Positions 1 through 10,845 of a stretch of 64,000 nt of DNA are shown piece by piece. The notes under the pieces are model-generated. The model searched no databases and had not been told where the DNA came from. It saw only the letters and a list, made by a program, of their open reading frames with translations. The stretch is from Luteibacter jiangsuensis (GTDB lineage: Bacteria > Pseudomonadota > Gammaproteobacteria > Xanthomonadales > Rhodanobacteraceae). The translations under genes and the position numbers were made by a program. The stretch covers positions 310,001 through 374,000 of the forward strand of contig NZ_JAUSSK010000001.1 of the NCBI RefSeq assembly GCF_030812295.1. The letters run 5' to 3'. Within the stretch, counting starts at the first letter, position 1. Each line of letters starts with the position of its first letter.

Positions 1-266
1 TCGAGATCTGCGAGGGCGATGCGCTGGAAACGTTGAGTGCCGACCTTCCCGAGACCATCGACCTGCTCCTGCTAGATGGTGCCAAGGCTCTCTATCCCGC
101 CGTTCTCGACCTGGTGGAAAGCCGCTTGAGGCCGGGTGCCTTCATCGTCGCCGACAACGCCGATTACAGCCCCGACTATGTGGCGCGCGTGCGTTCGCCG
201 GCGCGTGGCTACCTGTCCATGCCTTTCGACGAGGATGTCGAGTTGTCCGTGCGGATCGGAGGTTAA
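1..266 (+). CDS. Class I SAM-dependent O-methyltransferase, C-terminal part (5' end outside window)
   Basis: The reading frame is open from the first bases of the window and stops at 264-266, so only about the last 88 residues are present. The segment DLLLLDGAK followed by a long helix and RLRPGAFIVADNAD is the usual end of the Rossmann core in caffeoyl-CoA-type and Methyltransf_24 O-methyltransferases: the acidic strand that closes the S-adenosylmethionine pocket, then the strand carrying a metal- or substrate-binding Asp-Asn. The end (LSMPFDEDVELSVRIGG) fits the last beta strands of that fold. An inner ATG at 33 is inside the domain and is not the real start. Substrate cannot be told from this fragment. 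Confidence 0.75.
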   Translation, partial: EICEGDALETLSADLPETIDLLLLDGAKALYPAVLDLVESRLRPGAFIVADNADYSPDYVARVRSPARGYLSMPFDEDVELSVRIGG

Positions 267-270
267 GGAC

Positions 271-308
271 CACCCTGGGCTATGCGGTGGTCGAACAAGC
301 CCAGGGTG
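271..308. terminator. Inverted repeat between convergent genes, possible bidirectional terminator
   Basis: Positions 271-281 and 298-308 are perfect 11-base inverted copies (CACCCTGGGCT / AGCCCAGGGTG) with a 16-base loop. It lies between the stop of the methyltransferase and the stop of the convergent epimerase gene, where a shared terminator is expected. There is no clear T-run on either side, so the terminator role is an inference. Confidence 0.4.
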
Positions 309-336
309 AGAACGCCATGCACGTGGTGCTGGCTCG

Positions 337-1233
337 TCAAGCGCCTTCGAAGTAAGCCGGCTGGTCGATATCGGCGAGCAAGCCTGGCTGCGTCGGCTGC
401 CAGCCGAGCCGCGCGCGCGTCCGTTCGCTCGATGTCGGCGCGTCGATCCCGGCGAACATGCCGAACCAGCCGAAGTGAGCTTTCGCTTCCTCGATTGTCT
501 TGCTTGCGACGGGAACGCCCAGGCGGCGGCCGATCACCGCGGCGATGTCCCGGAATAACACACCTTCTTCGGCGATGGCATGGAAGCGGCCGCCGATCGC
601 ATTGGCATCCAGGGCGAGCCGGTACAGGCGTGCGGCGTCCATGCGATGCACGGCAGGCCATCGGTTGGTTCCCTCGCCGATATATGCGGCCATGCCTTTC
701 TCGCGAGCGAACTGGATAAGGCGCGGCACGAACCCGTGATCGCCTTCGCCATGCACGGAAGGAGGAAGGCGAACCACCGATGCGTGCACGCCACGCGCCG
801 CGAGTTCGAACGCCGTCGTTTCCGAGGCGCGGGGATAGGTGCTGGATGTCGGCACGGGCCCGTCTTCTTCCGTGGCGAGGCGACCATGGGCGAGATGCGC
901 GACGCCGGAGGTGACCAGCAGGGGGCGCTGCGAACCCTGAAGGGCTTCGCCAAGCGCCAGGATGGCGGCGCGGTCCATCGCACAGTTTTCCGCGAAGCGG
1001 GAGAAGTCGTGGTTGAAGCCCGCATGGATCACGGCATCCGCCATGGACGCCCCGCGGCGCAGGCTGTCGAGATCCTCCAGGGAGCCTCGGTGCACCTCCG
1101 CGCCTGCATCGAGCAACGACGCAGCGCCAGCGTCGGAGCGGGCGAGACCGAGCACGGCATGTCCCGCATTTCGCAAATCCTTCACGACGGCCGAGCCGAC
1201 GAAACCCGTTGCACCTGTCACGAACACACGCAT
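337..1233 (-). CDS. NAD(P)-dependent epimerase/SDR family oxidoreductase
   Basis: 298 residues, ATG start. The N-terminus [14 protein letters not shown] has the GxxGxxG nucleotide-binding motif of atypical/extended short-chain dehydrogenases, followed by the expected acidic GSLEDLDSL segment and a LLVTSG strand. The position that usually holds the YxxxK catalytic pair reads [10 protein letters not shown], so Tyr is kept while Lys is replaced; this suggests a sugar-epimerase-like or NmrA-like reductase rather than a classical alcohol dehydrogenase. It diverges from an XRE regulator with about 95 bases between them, a layout typical of a regulator controlling its neighbour. Substrate unknown. 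Confidence 0.85.
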   Translation of the reverse strand: MRVFVTGATGFVGSAVVKDLRNAGHAVLGLARSDAGAASLLDAGAEVHRGSLEDLDSLRRGASMADAVIHAGFNHDFSRFAENCAMDRAAILALGEALQGSQRPLLVTSGVAHLAHGRLATEEDGPVPTSSTYPRASETTAFELAARGVHASVVRLPPSVHGEGDHGFVPRLIQFAREKGMAAYIGEGTNRWPAVHRMDAARLYRLALDANAIGGRFHAIAEEGVLFRDIAAVIGRRLGVPVASKTIEEAKAHFGWFGMFAGIDAPTSSERTRARLGWQPTQPGLLADIDQPAYFEGA

Positions 1234-1327
1234 GGAAATCTCCCGTCGATCGAATGATGGGCGTACTCTCCACAGATGATCGATCGGGGTGAAGTAGTGA
1301 CGTTATACGGGTATGGGAACTAATACG

Positions 1328-2164
1328 ATGAGTGCGCCGCTGGCCAAGGACAACGCGCTTGGGGAGTTCCTGAGGGACCGCCGCGCGAAGCTCGACGCGG
1401 CCGCCCTGGGATTCCCGTTGGTACGGCGGCGCACGCCAGGCTTGCGCCGCGAAGAAGTCGCCCAACGCGCCAACGTCAGCGCCACCTGGTACACGTGGCT
1501 CGAACAGGGAAGGGGTGGCGCTCCATCGGCCGACGTGCTCGACCGCATCGCGCGTGCGCTCATGCTTACCGATGTCGAACGCGAGCATCTCTTCCTGCTC
1601 GGCCTGGGCCGGCCGCCAGAGGTTCGCTATCAGGCGGTGGGGGACGTGACGCCGCGCTTGCAGCGCGTGCTCGATGCCTTCGACCTCAGCCCGGCCATCG
1701 TGCGTACCGCCACGTGGGACGTGATCGCCTGGAACCGCGCCGCGGCGGCGGTCTTGACCGACTACGGTGAACTCATGGCCGCGGACCGCAACATCTTGCG
1801 CCTGATCTTCTCCCATTCCCGTGTCAGGGAGCGACAGCTCGACTGGGAAAGCGTCGCGCGTTTCGTCGTCGCGTCGTTCCGTGCGGACGTCGCGCGCGCG
1901 GGGGCGTCGAAGGAGATCGAATCCTTCGTCGCCGAGTTGAGCAACCAAAGCGCCGAGTTCGATGCGATGTGGCGTAACCACGACGTGAGCAACCACGGCG
2001 GGGGCACGAAAATTTTTCGTCGTGCGGATGGCGGCCTGTTGACGATGGAATACTCCGCGTTCACGGTCGATGGCCGGCCCGATCTCAGCATGATCGTATA
2101 CAACCCGGCCACGCCCGAGGACGCAGCGAGCATACGAGCCCTCCTGGCCGTATCGCCGGATTAG
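1328..2164 (+). CDS. XRE-family regulator with MmyB-like ligand-binding domain
   Basis: 278 residues from the ATG at 1328; an in-frame ATG at 1313 is possible, but the GGGA at 1315-1318 is a better ribosome site for 1328. Residues about 10-80 form the helix-turn-helix with the family signature RRRTPGLRREEVAQRA and WYTWLEQGRG. The rest (PAIVRTATWDVIAWNRAA onwards) is the PAS-like MmyB ligand-binding domain that in this family is thought to bind fatty acids or small ligands. It is divergent from the epimerase gene and upstream of an Old Yellow Enzyme, so control of either or both is likely. The family fit is firm; the ligand is unknown. Confidence 0.9.
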   Translation: MSAPLAKDNALGEFLRDRRAKLDAAALGFPLVRRRTPGLRREEVAQRANVSATWYTWLEQGRGGAPSADVLDRIARALMLTDVEREHLFLLGLGRPPEVRYQAVGDVTPRLQRVLDAFDLSPAIVRTATWDVIAWNRAAAAVLTDYGELMAADRNILRLIFSHSRVRERQLDWESVARFVVASFRADVARAGASKEIESFVAELSNQSAEFDAMWRNHDVSNHGGGTKIFRRADGGLLTMEYSAFTVDGRPDLSMIVYNPATPEDAASIRALLAVSPD

Positions 2165-2239
2165 AACAAGGGTTGCCAATCCTCCATGCGACACCATGTG
2201 GTGGTCTTGCATCTTCGAAACCCCTCCAGGAGAACCACC

Positions 2240-3400
2240 ATGGCGCAACCCGCGCTATTCAAGCCGATCCAGGTACGTCGCCTGGAGTTGCCAAACCGTA
2301 TCGTCATCGCGCCCATGTGCCAGTACTCGGCCGAGAACGGCCAGATGAACGATTGGCACCAGATCCACCTCGGCCAGCTCGCCATGTCCGGCGCGTCGCT
2401 GCTGACGATCGAGGCGACGGGCGTGCTGCCCGAAGGCCGTATCACGTGGGGCGACGTCGGCCTGTACGACGACGCCACCGAGGAAGCGATGCGGCGCACC
2501 CTCGAAAGCGTCCGCCGCTGGTCGCATACCGCGATCGGCATCCAGCTCGGTCACGCGGGACGCAAGGCATCCACGGAGGTTCCCTGGGCGGGTGGGCACC
2601 AGCTCACGCCGGACGATCCGCACGGGTGGCAGACGGTCGCCCCATCCGCCGTACCGTTCAATGAGGGCGACGTAGCCCCCGTGGCCCTGGATCGCGAGGG
2701 CATGGTCCGTATCCGCGATGCTTTCGTGGCGGCGGCGGTCCGCGCAGCGCGCCTGGGACTGGACTTCGTCCAGTTGCACGGCGCGCACGGCTACCTGTTG
2801 CACCAGTTCCTTTCCCCGCTGTCGAACCGTCGCACGGACGAATACGGTGGATCGTTGGAGAACCGCATGCGTTTCCCGCTCGAGGTCTTCGAGGCGGTGC
2901 GCGCGGCGTTCCCCGTCGACCGGGCGGTCACCATGCGTGTATCGGCCACCGACTGGGTGGAGGGCGGCTGGGACCTGGCGCAGACGATCGCCTTCGCCAA
3001 GGCGCTGGAAGCCCGTGGCTGCGATGCCATCCATGTTTCCACCGGCGGGCTCCACCCTGCGCAGCGCATCCCGGTCGGCCCGAGTTACCAGGTGCCGTTC
3101 GCGCGCGCCGTGAAGCAGGCCGTGAAGATGCCCGTGGTGGCGGTCGGTCTCATCACCAGCCCCGAGCAAGCCGAGGCGATCGTCGCCACCGGCGACGCGG
3201 ACATGGTGGCACTGGCACGCACGATCCTCTACGACCCGCGCTGGCCCTGGCACGCAGCCGCCGAACTGGGCGCCACCGTGCTTCCGCCGAAGCAGTACCT
3301 GCGCTCGCAACCCGCGCGGCACCGTCACCTGTTCGGCGTCGACGGGCCGGTCGGGCCGACGGCATCGTGGAAGCGGGACGAGAGCGGCGCGTACTGGTGA
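2240..3400 (+). CDS. NADH:flavin oxidoreductase, Old Yellow Enzyme family (YqjM-like)
   Basis: 386 residues from the ATG at 2240, behind an AGGAGA ribosome site at 2227-2232. The FMN-binding TIM-barrel family is clear: RIVIAPMCQYSA carries the redox-tuning Cys of the thermophilic-like (YqjM) class, GIQLGHAGRK and LHGAHGYLLHQFLSPL hold the His pair that binds the substrate carbonyl, and NRRTDEYGGSLENR and the late VGLITSPEQAE give the FMN phosphate site. Such enzymes reduce activated C=C bonds of enones, maleimides and nitro compounds with NADPH. It follows the XRE regulator in the same direction, suggesting an electrophile or xenobiotic response unit with the divergent dehydrogenase. Confidence 0.93.
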   Translation: MAQPALFKPIQVRRLELPNRIVIAPMCQYSAENGQMNDWHQIHLGQLAMSGASLLTIEATGVLPEGRITWGDVGLYDDATEEAMRRTLESVRRWSHTAIGIQLGHAGRKASTEVPWAGGHQLTPDDPHGWQTVAPSAVPFNEGDVAPVALDREGMVRIRDAFVAAAVRAARLGLDFVQLHGAHGYLLHQFLSPLSNRRTDEYGGSLENRMRFPLEVFEAVRAAFPVDRAVTMRVSATDWVEGGWDLAQTIAFAKALEARGCDAIHVSTGGLHPAQRIPVGPSYQVPFARAVKQAVKMPVVAVGLITSPEQAEAIVATGDADMVALARTILYDPRWPWHAAAELGATVLPPKQYLRSQPARHRHLFGVDGPVGPTASWKRDESGAYW

Positions 3401-3486
3401 GGTGACGGGGCTGCGACAAGATGATGCAAGTCGCCCTGTCGCAGCCGTCGTTACACTTGACACCCCCTCCAGCAAGGAGAGCGAGC

Positions 3487-3948
3487 ATGGCAGCGCCCAT
3501 TCCCCCGTTCACGCACGAAACCGCCGTCCAGAAGGTCCGTCTGGCCGAAGACGGCTGGAACAGCCGTAACCCGGAGAAGGTGGCCCTGGCGTACACGCCG
3601 GACAGCCGCTGGCGCAATCGCGCCGAATTCGTCAACGGACGGGCCGATATCGTCGCCTTCCTCACCCGTAAGTGGGCGAAAGAGCTGGAGTACCGCCTGA
3701 TCAAGGAACTCTGGGCATTCACCGGCGACCGCATCGCCGTGCGCTTCGCCTATGAATGGCGCGACGACAGCGGCAACTGGTTCCGGTCCTATGGCAACGA
3801 GAACTGGGAGTTCGACGACGCAGGCGAGATGCACCATCGCTATGCCTGCATCAACGACTTGCCGATCAAGGAAAGCGAGCGCAAGTTCCATTGGCCACTC
3901 GGCCGCCGCCCCGACGACCATCCGGGACTGTCGGACCTCGGCCTCTGA
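3487..3948 (+). CDS. DUF1348 / NTF2-like (SnoaL-type fold) protein
   Basis: 153 residues from the ATG at 3487, preceded by a good AAGGAGA site at 3474-3480. The sequence matches the DUF1348 family throughout: [32 protein letters not shown], a central [18 protein letters not shown], then [18 protein letters not shown] in pieces. The fold is the cone-shaped NTF2/SnoaL barrel. No catalytic role is established for the family. Full length, no signal peptide, free-standing between the Old Yellow Enzyme and tag. Confidence 0.9.
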   Translation: MAAPIPPFTHETAVQKVRLAEDGWNSRNPEKVALAYTPDSRWRNRAEFVNGRADIVAFLTRKWAKELEYRLIKELWAFTGDRIAVRFAYEWRDDSGNWFRSYGNENWEFDDAGEMHHRYACINDLPIKESERKFHWPLGRRPDDHPGLSDLGL

Positions 3949-3991
3949 TATCTTCCTCGGCCGTGCGTGGACATGAGGCCGAGGACGATTC

Positions 3992-4543
3992 ATGAGCAAA
4001 GAACCCAAGCGTTGCGCCTGGGCGGGAACGGACCCGCTATACCTGGAATATCACGACACGGAGTGGGGCGTGCCGCTGCACGACTCGCGCATGCTGTGGG
4101 AGCAATTGATGCTCGAGGGTTTCCAGGCCGGTCTTTCGTGGATCACCATCCTGCGCAAGCGGGAGAATTTTCGAAGAGCGTTCAAGGGATTCGACCCCGC
4201 CAAGGTCGCCCGCTTCGGCGAGAAGGACATCCTGCGGCTACTCGACGATCCCGGCATCATCCGCTCGCGCGCCAAGATCGAAGCCACGATCAAGGGTGCC
4301 CGCATCTATGAAGACATGCGCGACCGTGGAGAGGACTTCGACCGCTATTGCTGGTCGTACAGCGAGGGGAAGGTGCTGCGTGGCGATGGCCGCACCGTGC
4401 AGGCGCAGACGCCGCTTTCGGTCACCATCTCGAAAGACCTGAAGAAGCGCGGGTTCAAGTTCGTGGGACCGACGATCACCTACGCCTGGATGCAGGCGGT
4501 CGGGATCGTGGACGATCATTCGTTGGGGTGTTTCAGGCGTTGA
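3992..4543 (+). CDS. tag: DNA-3-methyladenine glycosylase I
   Basis: 183 residues, ATG start. Tag removes 3-methyladenine from alkylated DNA as the first step of base-excision repair. The family hallmarks are present: the N-terminal RCAWAG and YHDTEWGVP, the helix-hairpin region FQAGLSWITILRKRE, FKFVGPTITYAWMQAVGIVDDH in pieces, and the terminal HSLGCF. Cys8, His21, His176 and Cys180 match the zinc-snap ligands of the E. coli enzyme in position and spacing. Length is usual. It is a stand-alone gene, 43 bases after the DUF1348 gene. Confidence 0.96.
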   Translation: MSKEPKRCAWAGTDPLYLEYHDTEWGVPLHDSRMLWEQLMLEGFQAGLSWITILRKRENFRRAFKGFDPAKVARFGEKDILRLLDDPGIIRSRAKIEATIKGARIYEDMRDRGEDFDRYCWSYSEGKVLRGDGRTVQAQTPLSVTISKDLKKRGFKFVGPTITYAWMQAVGIVDDHSLGCFRR

Positions 4544-6014
<1,471 letters not shown>

Positions 6015-6018
<4 letters not shown>

Positions 6019-6851
6019 GACCCGGAACTATAGCCCATCGGCCCGGCGTGTTCTCGGAGGGCTTGCAGCACCTGGCCGGCGTCGTCGGCGAAGCGCACGA
6101 TCGCCTGGTCGAGGTAACGGTGGCGCCCTTGCTCCAGTTCCCGTTCAAGTGCCAGTCCGACGCAGGACAACTCGGTGGCCTCGGCCATGCCGAGGGCGCC
6201 GGATACCCTGTGCAGCCAGGCCTGCAGGTGGGTGGTTCCCGGCTCGACGAGCAGCGCCCCGAGGCCGGCGAGGTCGCTGCTCAACGCGCGGTCGAGTGCG
6301 ACGATCACTTGCCGCAGCGCGTCTTCGCCTCCGAGCGTGGAACGCAAGGCGTCCACGTCGATGCGTGGCGGCACGCGCGGCCGTTCGAAGGCAAGTTCGA
6401 TGATGATCCGGTTGCCGATGTCCGCGTCCCATTCACGATGGACCACGCCGCCGATGGCGGCGACCATCCCCGCTACGTCGTCCAGGCAAGCGTGGTCGTC
6501 CGCGATGGGCCTGTGTTCATCGGCCACCGTGAAATGCACGATCTGCGTTCCCGCGTCGTCGCCGACCACGTCCACGTGTAACGCGACATACCCGGTGCGG
6601 GCATGGAGCGCGTGTTCCAGCAGCAAGGACAGTGCTCGGCCAAGTGTGGAAAACGGGCCTTGCAGGTTGCCGCCGAGCGCCGGGTCGATCTCGAAGTCGA
6701 GCCGGATGCCGCGCGCGAGCGCATCCTGGGCGTAGCGGCGGCCAACCCTGCCCAGCAGCTGGGGCAGGCTGCTGCTGGCCTCGATGCGCAGCCGCGCAGC
6801 CATGTCTCCACGGGTCTTCCACCAGTCGGCGATGCGATGCAGGAGTGGCAT
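6015..6851 (-). CDS. RcsD-like phosphotransfer protein: degenerate HATPase domain plus HPt domain
   Basis: 278 residues from the ATG at 6851; in-frame TTG starts exist up to 6923. Residues about 20-160 look like a histidine-kinase ATPase domain that has decayed: the N-box position reads LSLLLEHALHART, without the Asn that coordinates Mg-ATP, and no HisKA dimerisation helix precedes it. The C-terminal 100 residues form an HPt bundle with the phospho-accepting His214 in WLHRVSGALGMAE. A dead kinase core fused to HPt is the layout of RcsD cytoplasmic domains, and the divergent neighbour is an RcsB-like regulator. No membrane segment is seen. It forms an operon with the sirtuin. Partner kinase not in the window. 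Confidence 0.75.
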
Positions 6852-6944
6852 CGGAGGGCGTGATGTGCTCAACTCTGCGGCCCGCCCACGATGCTCCAGA
6901 CCGGCACGTGGGTGGTTGGACAAGCAAGAAAGGATGGATCACTC

Positions 6945-7583
6945 ATGGTCTACCGTGTCATTCTGGCCGACGATCACCCCGTCGTGTTGAAGGGCCTCAG
7001 CCTCGCCCTGGCCAAAGATGGCCTTGCGACGGTGGTAGGAGAAGCACAGTCGCCTGACGAACTCCTCGGCCTGCTCGCGGTGACGCCCTGCGATGCGCTG
7101 ATCACCGACTTCAGCATGCCTGCTCCTGGACGCGACGGCCTGGCGCTGCTGCACGAGATACGCCGACGGCATCCCACGCTTCCCGTGATGGTGATCACGA
7201 CGTTGGCCAATCCGGCGTTGTATCGCGAGATCATCGGGACAGGCGTGCTCGGCCTCATCGGCAAGTCCGGCGACACCCGGGAAATTCCCGAGGCGTTGAT
7301 GGAAATCCTGTCGAATCATGTCTACCTCGGTAGTTCGGTGCGCGATCTGGTCGCTACGCCACATGGCGAGCCGCTGGGCAAGTCCGGAACACTGGCCGAC
7401 CTTTCACCACGCGAACTGAAGATCCTGCGGCTCTTCGCCGCCGGTAACAGCGTCACCGATATCGCCAAGGCGACGGGGCGTGGACTGTCGACCGTCAGCC
7501 AGCAGAAATCGAACGCGATGCGAAAGTTGCGGCTGGACACGGATGCCGAAATTTTCGAGTACATCGAACGGTTGCGCTTGTGA
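6945..7583 (+). CDS. NarL/RcsB-type response regulator
   Basis: 212 residues from the ATG at 6945, with an AAAGGA site upstream. Receiver domain: acidic pair Asp9-Asp10 in VILADDHPVV, phospho-acceptor Asp55 in ALITDFSMP, Thr in MVITT and the conserved Lys in LIGKSG. Output domain: LuxR-type helix-turn-helix with LSPRELKILRLFAAGNSVT followed by VSQQKSNAMRKLRL, which closely resembles RcsB. RcsB-type regulators receive phosphate from an HPt domain, and the divergent gene encodes just such a protein, with about 90 bases of shared promoter region. Envelope-stress or surface control is the likely role, by analogy only. Confidence 0.9.
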   Translation: MVYRVILADDHPVVLKGLSLALAKDGLATVVGEAQSPDELLGLLAVTPCDALITDFSMPAPGRDGLALLHEIRRRHPTLPVMVITTLANPALYREIIGTGVLGLIGKSGDTREIPEALMEILSNHVYLGSSVRDLVATPHGEPLGKSGTLADLSPRELKILRLFAAGNSVTDIAKATGRGLSTVSQQKSNAMRKLRLDTDAEIFEYIERLRL

Positions 7584-7686
7584 TGCGCCATCGTCGGACA
7601 CCACGATAACCATCGCGGGACGCGACGGACATGGAAGATTTCTCAAAACACGTCGTATGCTTGGGGGACCGGATCCCAGGAGAGCC

Positions 7687-9333
7687 ATGGTGAGTGCCAA
7701 GATCAGCCCACTTGCGGGAAAACCCGCCACGGAAAGCCAGCCTGTCGACGTGGCGGCCTTGCTCGCCGCCTACCACGACCTCAAGCCGGAGCCATCCGTG
7801 CCCGAACAGCGGGTGGTCTTCGGTACGTCCGGTCATCGGGGTTCCTCGTTCGACCGTTCGTTCAACGAATGGCATGTGCTGGCCGTGGTCCAGGCGATTT
7901 GTGAATATCGCGCGAAGGATGGCGTCGACGGTCCGGTGTTCGTCGGCATCGACACCCATGCGTTGTCCGGCCCGGCGTTTGAAAGCACCCTGGAAGTGCT
8001 GGCTGGAAACGGTGTGCAGACGCGGATCTCCGCCGGTGGCGAGTTTACGCCGACACCCGCGGTGTCGCACGCCATCCTGGTCCACAATCGCGGCCGCGAG
8101 AGCGGTCGTGCCGACGGCATCGTCATCACCCCGTCGCACAATCCGCCCGAGAGTGGCGGGATCAAGTACAACCCTCCCCATGGCGGTCCCGCGGATACCG
8201 ACGCCACGTCATGGATCGCGGCGCGTGCCAACGCCCTGATCGAAGGCGGCCTGCGCGAGGTGAAGCGCCTTCCCTTCGCCCAGGCCCGCAAGGCCGGAAC
8301 CACGCACGAATTCGATTTCCTGCAGCGCTACGTCGGTGATCTGGACGACGTGCTCGACCTGGAGATCATCCGCGCGAAGGGCGTACGCATGGGGGTCGAT
8401 CCACTCGGTGGCGCGGGCGTCCATTACTGGAGCGCGATCGGCGAGCGCTATGGCCTGAATCTCACGGTGGTGAGCGAGACCGTCGACCCGACGTTCTCGT
8501 TCATGTCGCTGGACTGGGACGGCCGCGTGCGCATGGATCCATCGTCCTCGTTTGCGATGCAGCGGCTGATCGGCCTGAAGGACAAGTTCGACGTGGCCTT
8601 CGCCTGCGATACGGACCACGACCGGCATGGCGTCGTCGCGCCGAGTTCGGGTTTGATGCAAGCCAATCATTATCTCTCGGCCGCGGCCTGGTACCTGTTC
8701 CAGAATCGTCCCGGCTGGCGTGCCGACGCGGCCATCGGCAAGACCGCGGTCAGCACCGCGCTGCTGGACCGCATCGCAGGGCACCTGGGCCGGCCGTTGC
8801 GCGAGGTGCCGGTGGGCTTCAAGTATTTCGTCGCGGGCCTGTACGACGGCAGCCTCGGATTCGGTTGCGAGGAAAGCGCCGGCGCATCGTTTCTGGCCAA
8901 GGACGCGTCGGCATGGTCCACCGACAAGGATGGCATCGTGGCGGCCTTGCTCGCCGGCGAGATGACCGCTCGTCTCGGCAAGGATCCAGGCGAGCTGTAT
9001 TCGGACATCACCAAACAGCTGGGCGACCCGGCCAATGCGCGCATCGATGCGCCGGCCAACCATGCGCAGAAGACGAAGCTGTCGAAGCTCGCGCCGGAGC
9101 AGGTCACCTCAAAGACCCTCGCGGGTGATCCGATCGTCGAGGTAACCAACAAGGCGGGCGGGCAGCCCATCGGCGGCATCAAGGTGATCTCGGCGAACGG
9201 CTGGTTCGCCGCGCGTCCCTCGGGCACCGAGGACATCTACAAGGTCTATGGCGAGAGCTTCCGCGGCAAGGAACATCTGCAGACCATCCTCGCCGAGGCC
9301 CAGGCGATGGTCGACCGCGCGCTCTCCGACTGA
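7687..9333 (+). CDS. pgm: Alpha-D-phosphoglucomutase
   Basis: 548 residues from the ATG at 7687 with a CAGGAGAG site. Interconverts glucose 1-phosphate and glucose 6-phosphate. The family motifs are in order: FGTSGHRG, active-site phosphoserine loop VITPSHNPPESGG, metal loop ACDTDHDRHG (a Thr variant of DPDxDR), sugar-binding CEESAGASF and the phosphate-binding RPSGTEDIYKVYGESF. Length and layout match the E. coli Pgm branch rather than the bifunctional phosphomannomutase branch. Glucose 1-phosphate from this step feeds UDP-glucose, the donor for the cyclic glucan synthase encoded at 23.6-32 kb, and glucose 6-phosphate feeds the nearby zwf product. Confidence 0.96.
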   Translation: MVSAKISPLAGKPATESQPVDVAALLAAYHDLKPEPSVPEQRVVFGTSGHRGSSFDRSFNEWHVLAVVQAICEYRAKDGVDGPVFVGIDTHALSGPAFESTLEVLAGNGVQTRISAGGEFTPTPAVSHAILVHNRGRESGRADGIVITPSHNPPESGGIKYNPPHGGPADTDATSWIAARANALIEGGLREVKRLPFAQARKAGTTHEFDFLQRYVGDLDDVLDLEIIRAKGVRMGVDPLGGAGVHYWSAIGERYGLNLTVVSETVDPTFSFMSLDWDGRVRMDPSSSFAMQRLIGLKDKFDVAFACDTDHDRHGVVAPSSGLMQANHYLSAAAWYLFQNRPGWRADAAIGKTAVSTALLDRIAGHLGRPLREVPVGFKYFVAGLYDGSLGFGCEESAGASFLAKDASAWSTDKDGIVAALLAGEMTARLGKDPGELYSDITKQLGDPANARIDAPANHAQKTKLSKLAPEQVTSKTLAGDPIVEVTNKAGGQPIGGIKVISANGWFAARPSGTEDIYKVYGESFRGKEHLQTILAEAQAMVDRALSD

Positions 9334-9346
9334 TACCGAGGTTCCG

Positions 9347-9907
9347 ATGTCCACCGACAACACGCCGATCAGGGTCCTGGTCGGCTCGCGTAATCCAGTC
9401 AAGATCGGCGCCGTGCGTAACGCGCTGGCACCCCTGTTCCCCGGCCGCCTGGTCGAGTGCGAGGGCATGCATGCGCCTTCGGGCGTGCACGACCAACCGA
9501 TGTCCGCCGCGGAAACCCGCGAGGGCGCGATCAATCGCATGAACTTCTGTCGGCAGAATGGTGACGCCGATTTCTACGTCGCGCTGGAAGGCGGCGTCGA
9601 CGTGACCGAGGATGGCCCCGGTACGTTCGGCTACGTCGCCATCGCGAATGGCGTCGACGTATCCGTCGGGTGCAGCGCATGGCTGCCCTTGCCACCGGCG
9701 GTCTACGAAGCCCTGCTCGAGGGCGAGGAACTCGGCGACGTGATGGACCGCCTGTTCGACACGGTGAACATCAAGCAGCAGGGTGGCGCCATCGGCCTGG
9801 TCACCGACGGCCATGCCACGCGCGAGAGCGCGTACACACAGGCGATGGTGCTGGCGATGGCGCCGTTCCTCCATCCGGAGCTCTACGGGCTCCGGCCTTG
9901 CGTCTAG
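9347..9907 (+). CDS. yjjX: Inosine/xanthosine triphosphatase (DUF84/YjjX family)
   Basis: 186 residues from the ATG at 9347, 13 bases after pgm, so probably co-transcribed. YjjX-family enzymes hydrolyse non-canonical ITP and XTP to keep them out of nucleic acids. Recognised by RVLVGSRNPVKIGAVRNAL at the start, EGGVD in the centre, and the late GGAIGLVTDGHATRES. Full length for the family. No signal peptide. The link with pgm is positional only. Confidence 0.9.
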   Translation: MSTDNTPIRVLVGSRNPVKIGAVRNALAPLFPGRLVECEGMHAPSGVHDQPMSAAETREGAINRMNFCRQNGDADFYVALEGGVDVTEDGPGTFGYVAIANGVDVSVGCSAWLPLPPAVYEALLEGEELGDVMDRLFDTVNIKQQGGAIGLVTDGHATRESAYTQAMVLAMAPFLHPELYGLRPCV

Positions 9908-9917
9908 CTGTCCGGGT

Positions 9918-10664
9918 TCAGCGCATGCCGCCCGAGGCGATGATCAGCTCGCCGGTGATCCAGCGCGCGTCGTCCGAGGCCAGGAAAGCGACGATCGGAG
10001 CGATGTCGTCCACCTGGCCGACACGGCCGAGCGGCGTCTGGCTGACCGCGAAGGCCTCGAAGTCGGAACCTTCGATGCCCGCCGTCTTCACGCCTTCGGT
10101 GATCACCATGCCTGGATTCACCGCGTTCACACGGATCCCGCGCGGACCCAGTTCGCGGGCGAGCACGCCCGTGATCGCGTCCACCGCGCCCTTGGTGCCG
10201 GTGTAGACCGCGCTCTCGGGCGGCGTGATGCGGGTGGCGGTGGAGCCGATATTGATGATGCTGGCGCCCTTGTCCAGGTGCTTCACGGCGGCCTGGGTGA
10301 CCAGGAGCGTGCCGAGCACGTTGATGTCGAAGGTACGGCGGTACAACTCCTCGGTCGTCACCTCGATCGAGGCGAATTCATAGACACCGGAATTGTTCAC
10401 CAGGACGTCCAGACGGCCGAAGTGCTCGATGGCTTTAGCCACGAGGTTTTCCGCGTCCGCTTGCTTGGAAACGTCGCCGCCCACGGCCACGGCCTTGCCA
10501 CCGGCCGCCTCGATCTCGGCCACGACCTTGTCGGCGCCCGCCTTGCTGGAGGCGTAGTTCACGATCACCGACGCGCCTTCGGCCGCCAGCGCCTTGGCGA
10601 TGCCCGCGCCGATACCCTTGGATGCGCCGGTGACCAGTGCGACCTTGTCTTTGAGCTTGCTCAT
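9918..10664 (-). CDS. Short-chain dehydrogenase/reductase, FabG-like
   Basis: 248 residues from the ATG at 10664; a longer open frame to 10739 adds a Pro/Arg-rich stretch that is not part of the fold. Classical SDR: cofactor loop VTGASKGIGAGIA, NNSG motif (Asn-Asn-Ser-Gly in place of NNAG), catalytic Ser in INIGSTA, YTGTK as the YxxxK pair, and RVNAVNPGMV after it. The Tyr-Ala-Ser start of the second strand region (VIVNYASSKAGAD) favours NADPH. The closing WITGELIIASGGMR is typical of stand-alone SDRs rather than FabG of fatty-acid operons. It converges on yjjX with 10 bases between stops. Substrate unknown. Confidence 0.92.
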   Translation of the reverse strand: MSKLKDKVALVTGASKGIGAGIAKALAAEGASVIVNYASSKAGADKVVAEIEAAGGKAVAVGGDVSKQADAENLVAKAIEHFGRLDVLVNNSGVYEFASIEVTTEELYRRTFDINVLGTLLVTQAAVKHLDKGASIINIGSTATRITPPESAVYTGTKGAVDAITGVLARELGPRGIRVNAVNPGMVITEGVKTAGIEGSDFEAFAVSQTPLGRVGQVDDIAPIVAFLASDDARWITGELIIASGGMR

Positions 10665-10826
10665 GTTGATGTTCCTTGGACCAAGTGAGAGTCCGCCAAC
10701 GGGCGGTCGGCCCCGCTGCGGGGCCCTGCACCGATCCATGGGGACGAGGCCGTGCGAGCTGTCATACCTTTCGGCTCATAACACTTATGCCGCCAAGGCA
10801 ATGGTGATTGGGAAAGACATACTTGA

Positions 10827-10845
10827 AAGGCGCCAACGGCGCCTT
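10827..10845. promoter_or_regulatory. Perfect hairpin in the sdr-zwf divergent region
   Basis: AAGGCGCC at 10827-10834 and GGCGCCTT at 10838-10845 are perfect inverted copies with a 3-base loop, followed by TATTC on the plus strand. It sits about 65 bases upstream of the zwf ATG. The 246-base gap holds no protein gene I can support. The hairpin could end a short upstream transcript, act in the zwf leader, or be an operator; the sequence alone does not decide. Confidence 0.45.

Noticed and set aside
2192-2203. CACCA/TGGTG inverted repeat before the Old Yellow Enzyme gene
   Set aside because: Only five-base arms; too short to support as an operator.
263-2248. A 661-codon minus-strand frame across the epimerase and XRE genes
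   Set aside because: Both underlying genes are recognised families in other frames; the long frame has no domain and a composition typical of antisense reading.
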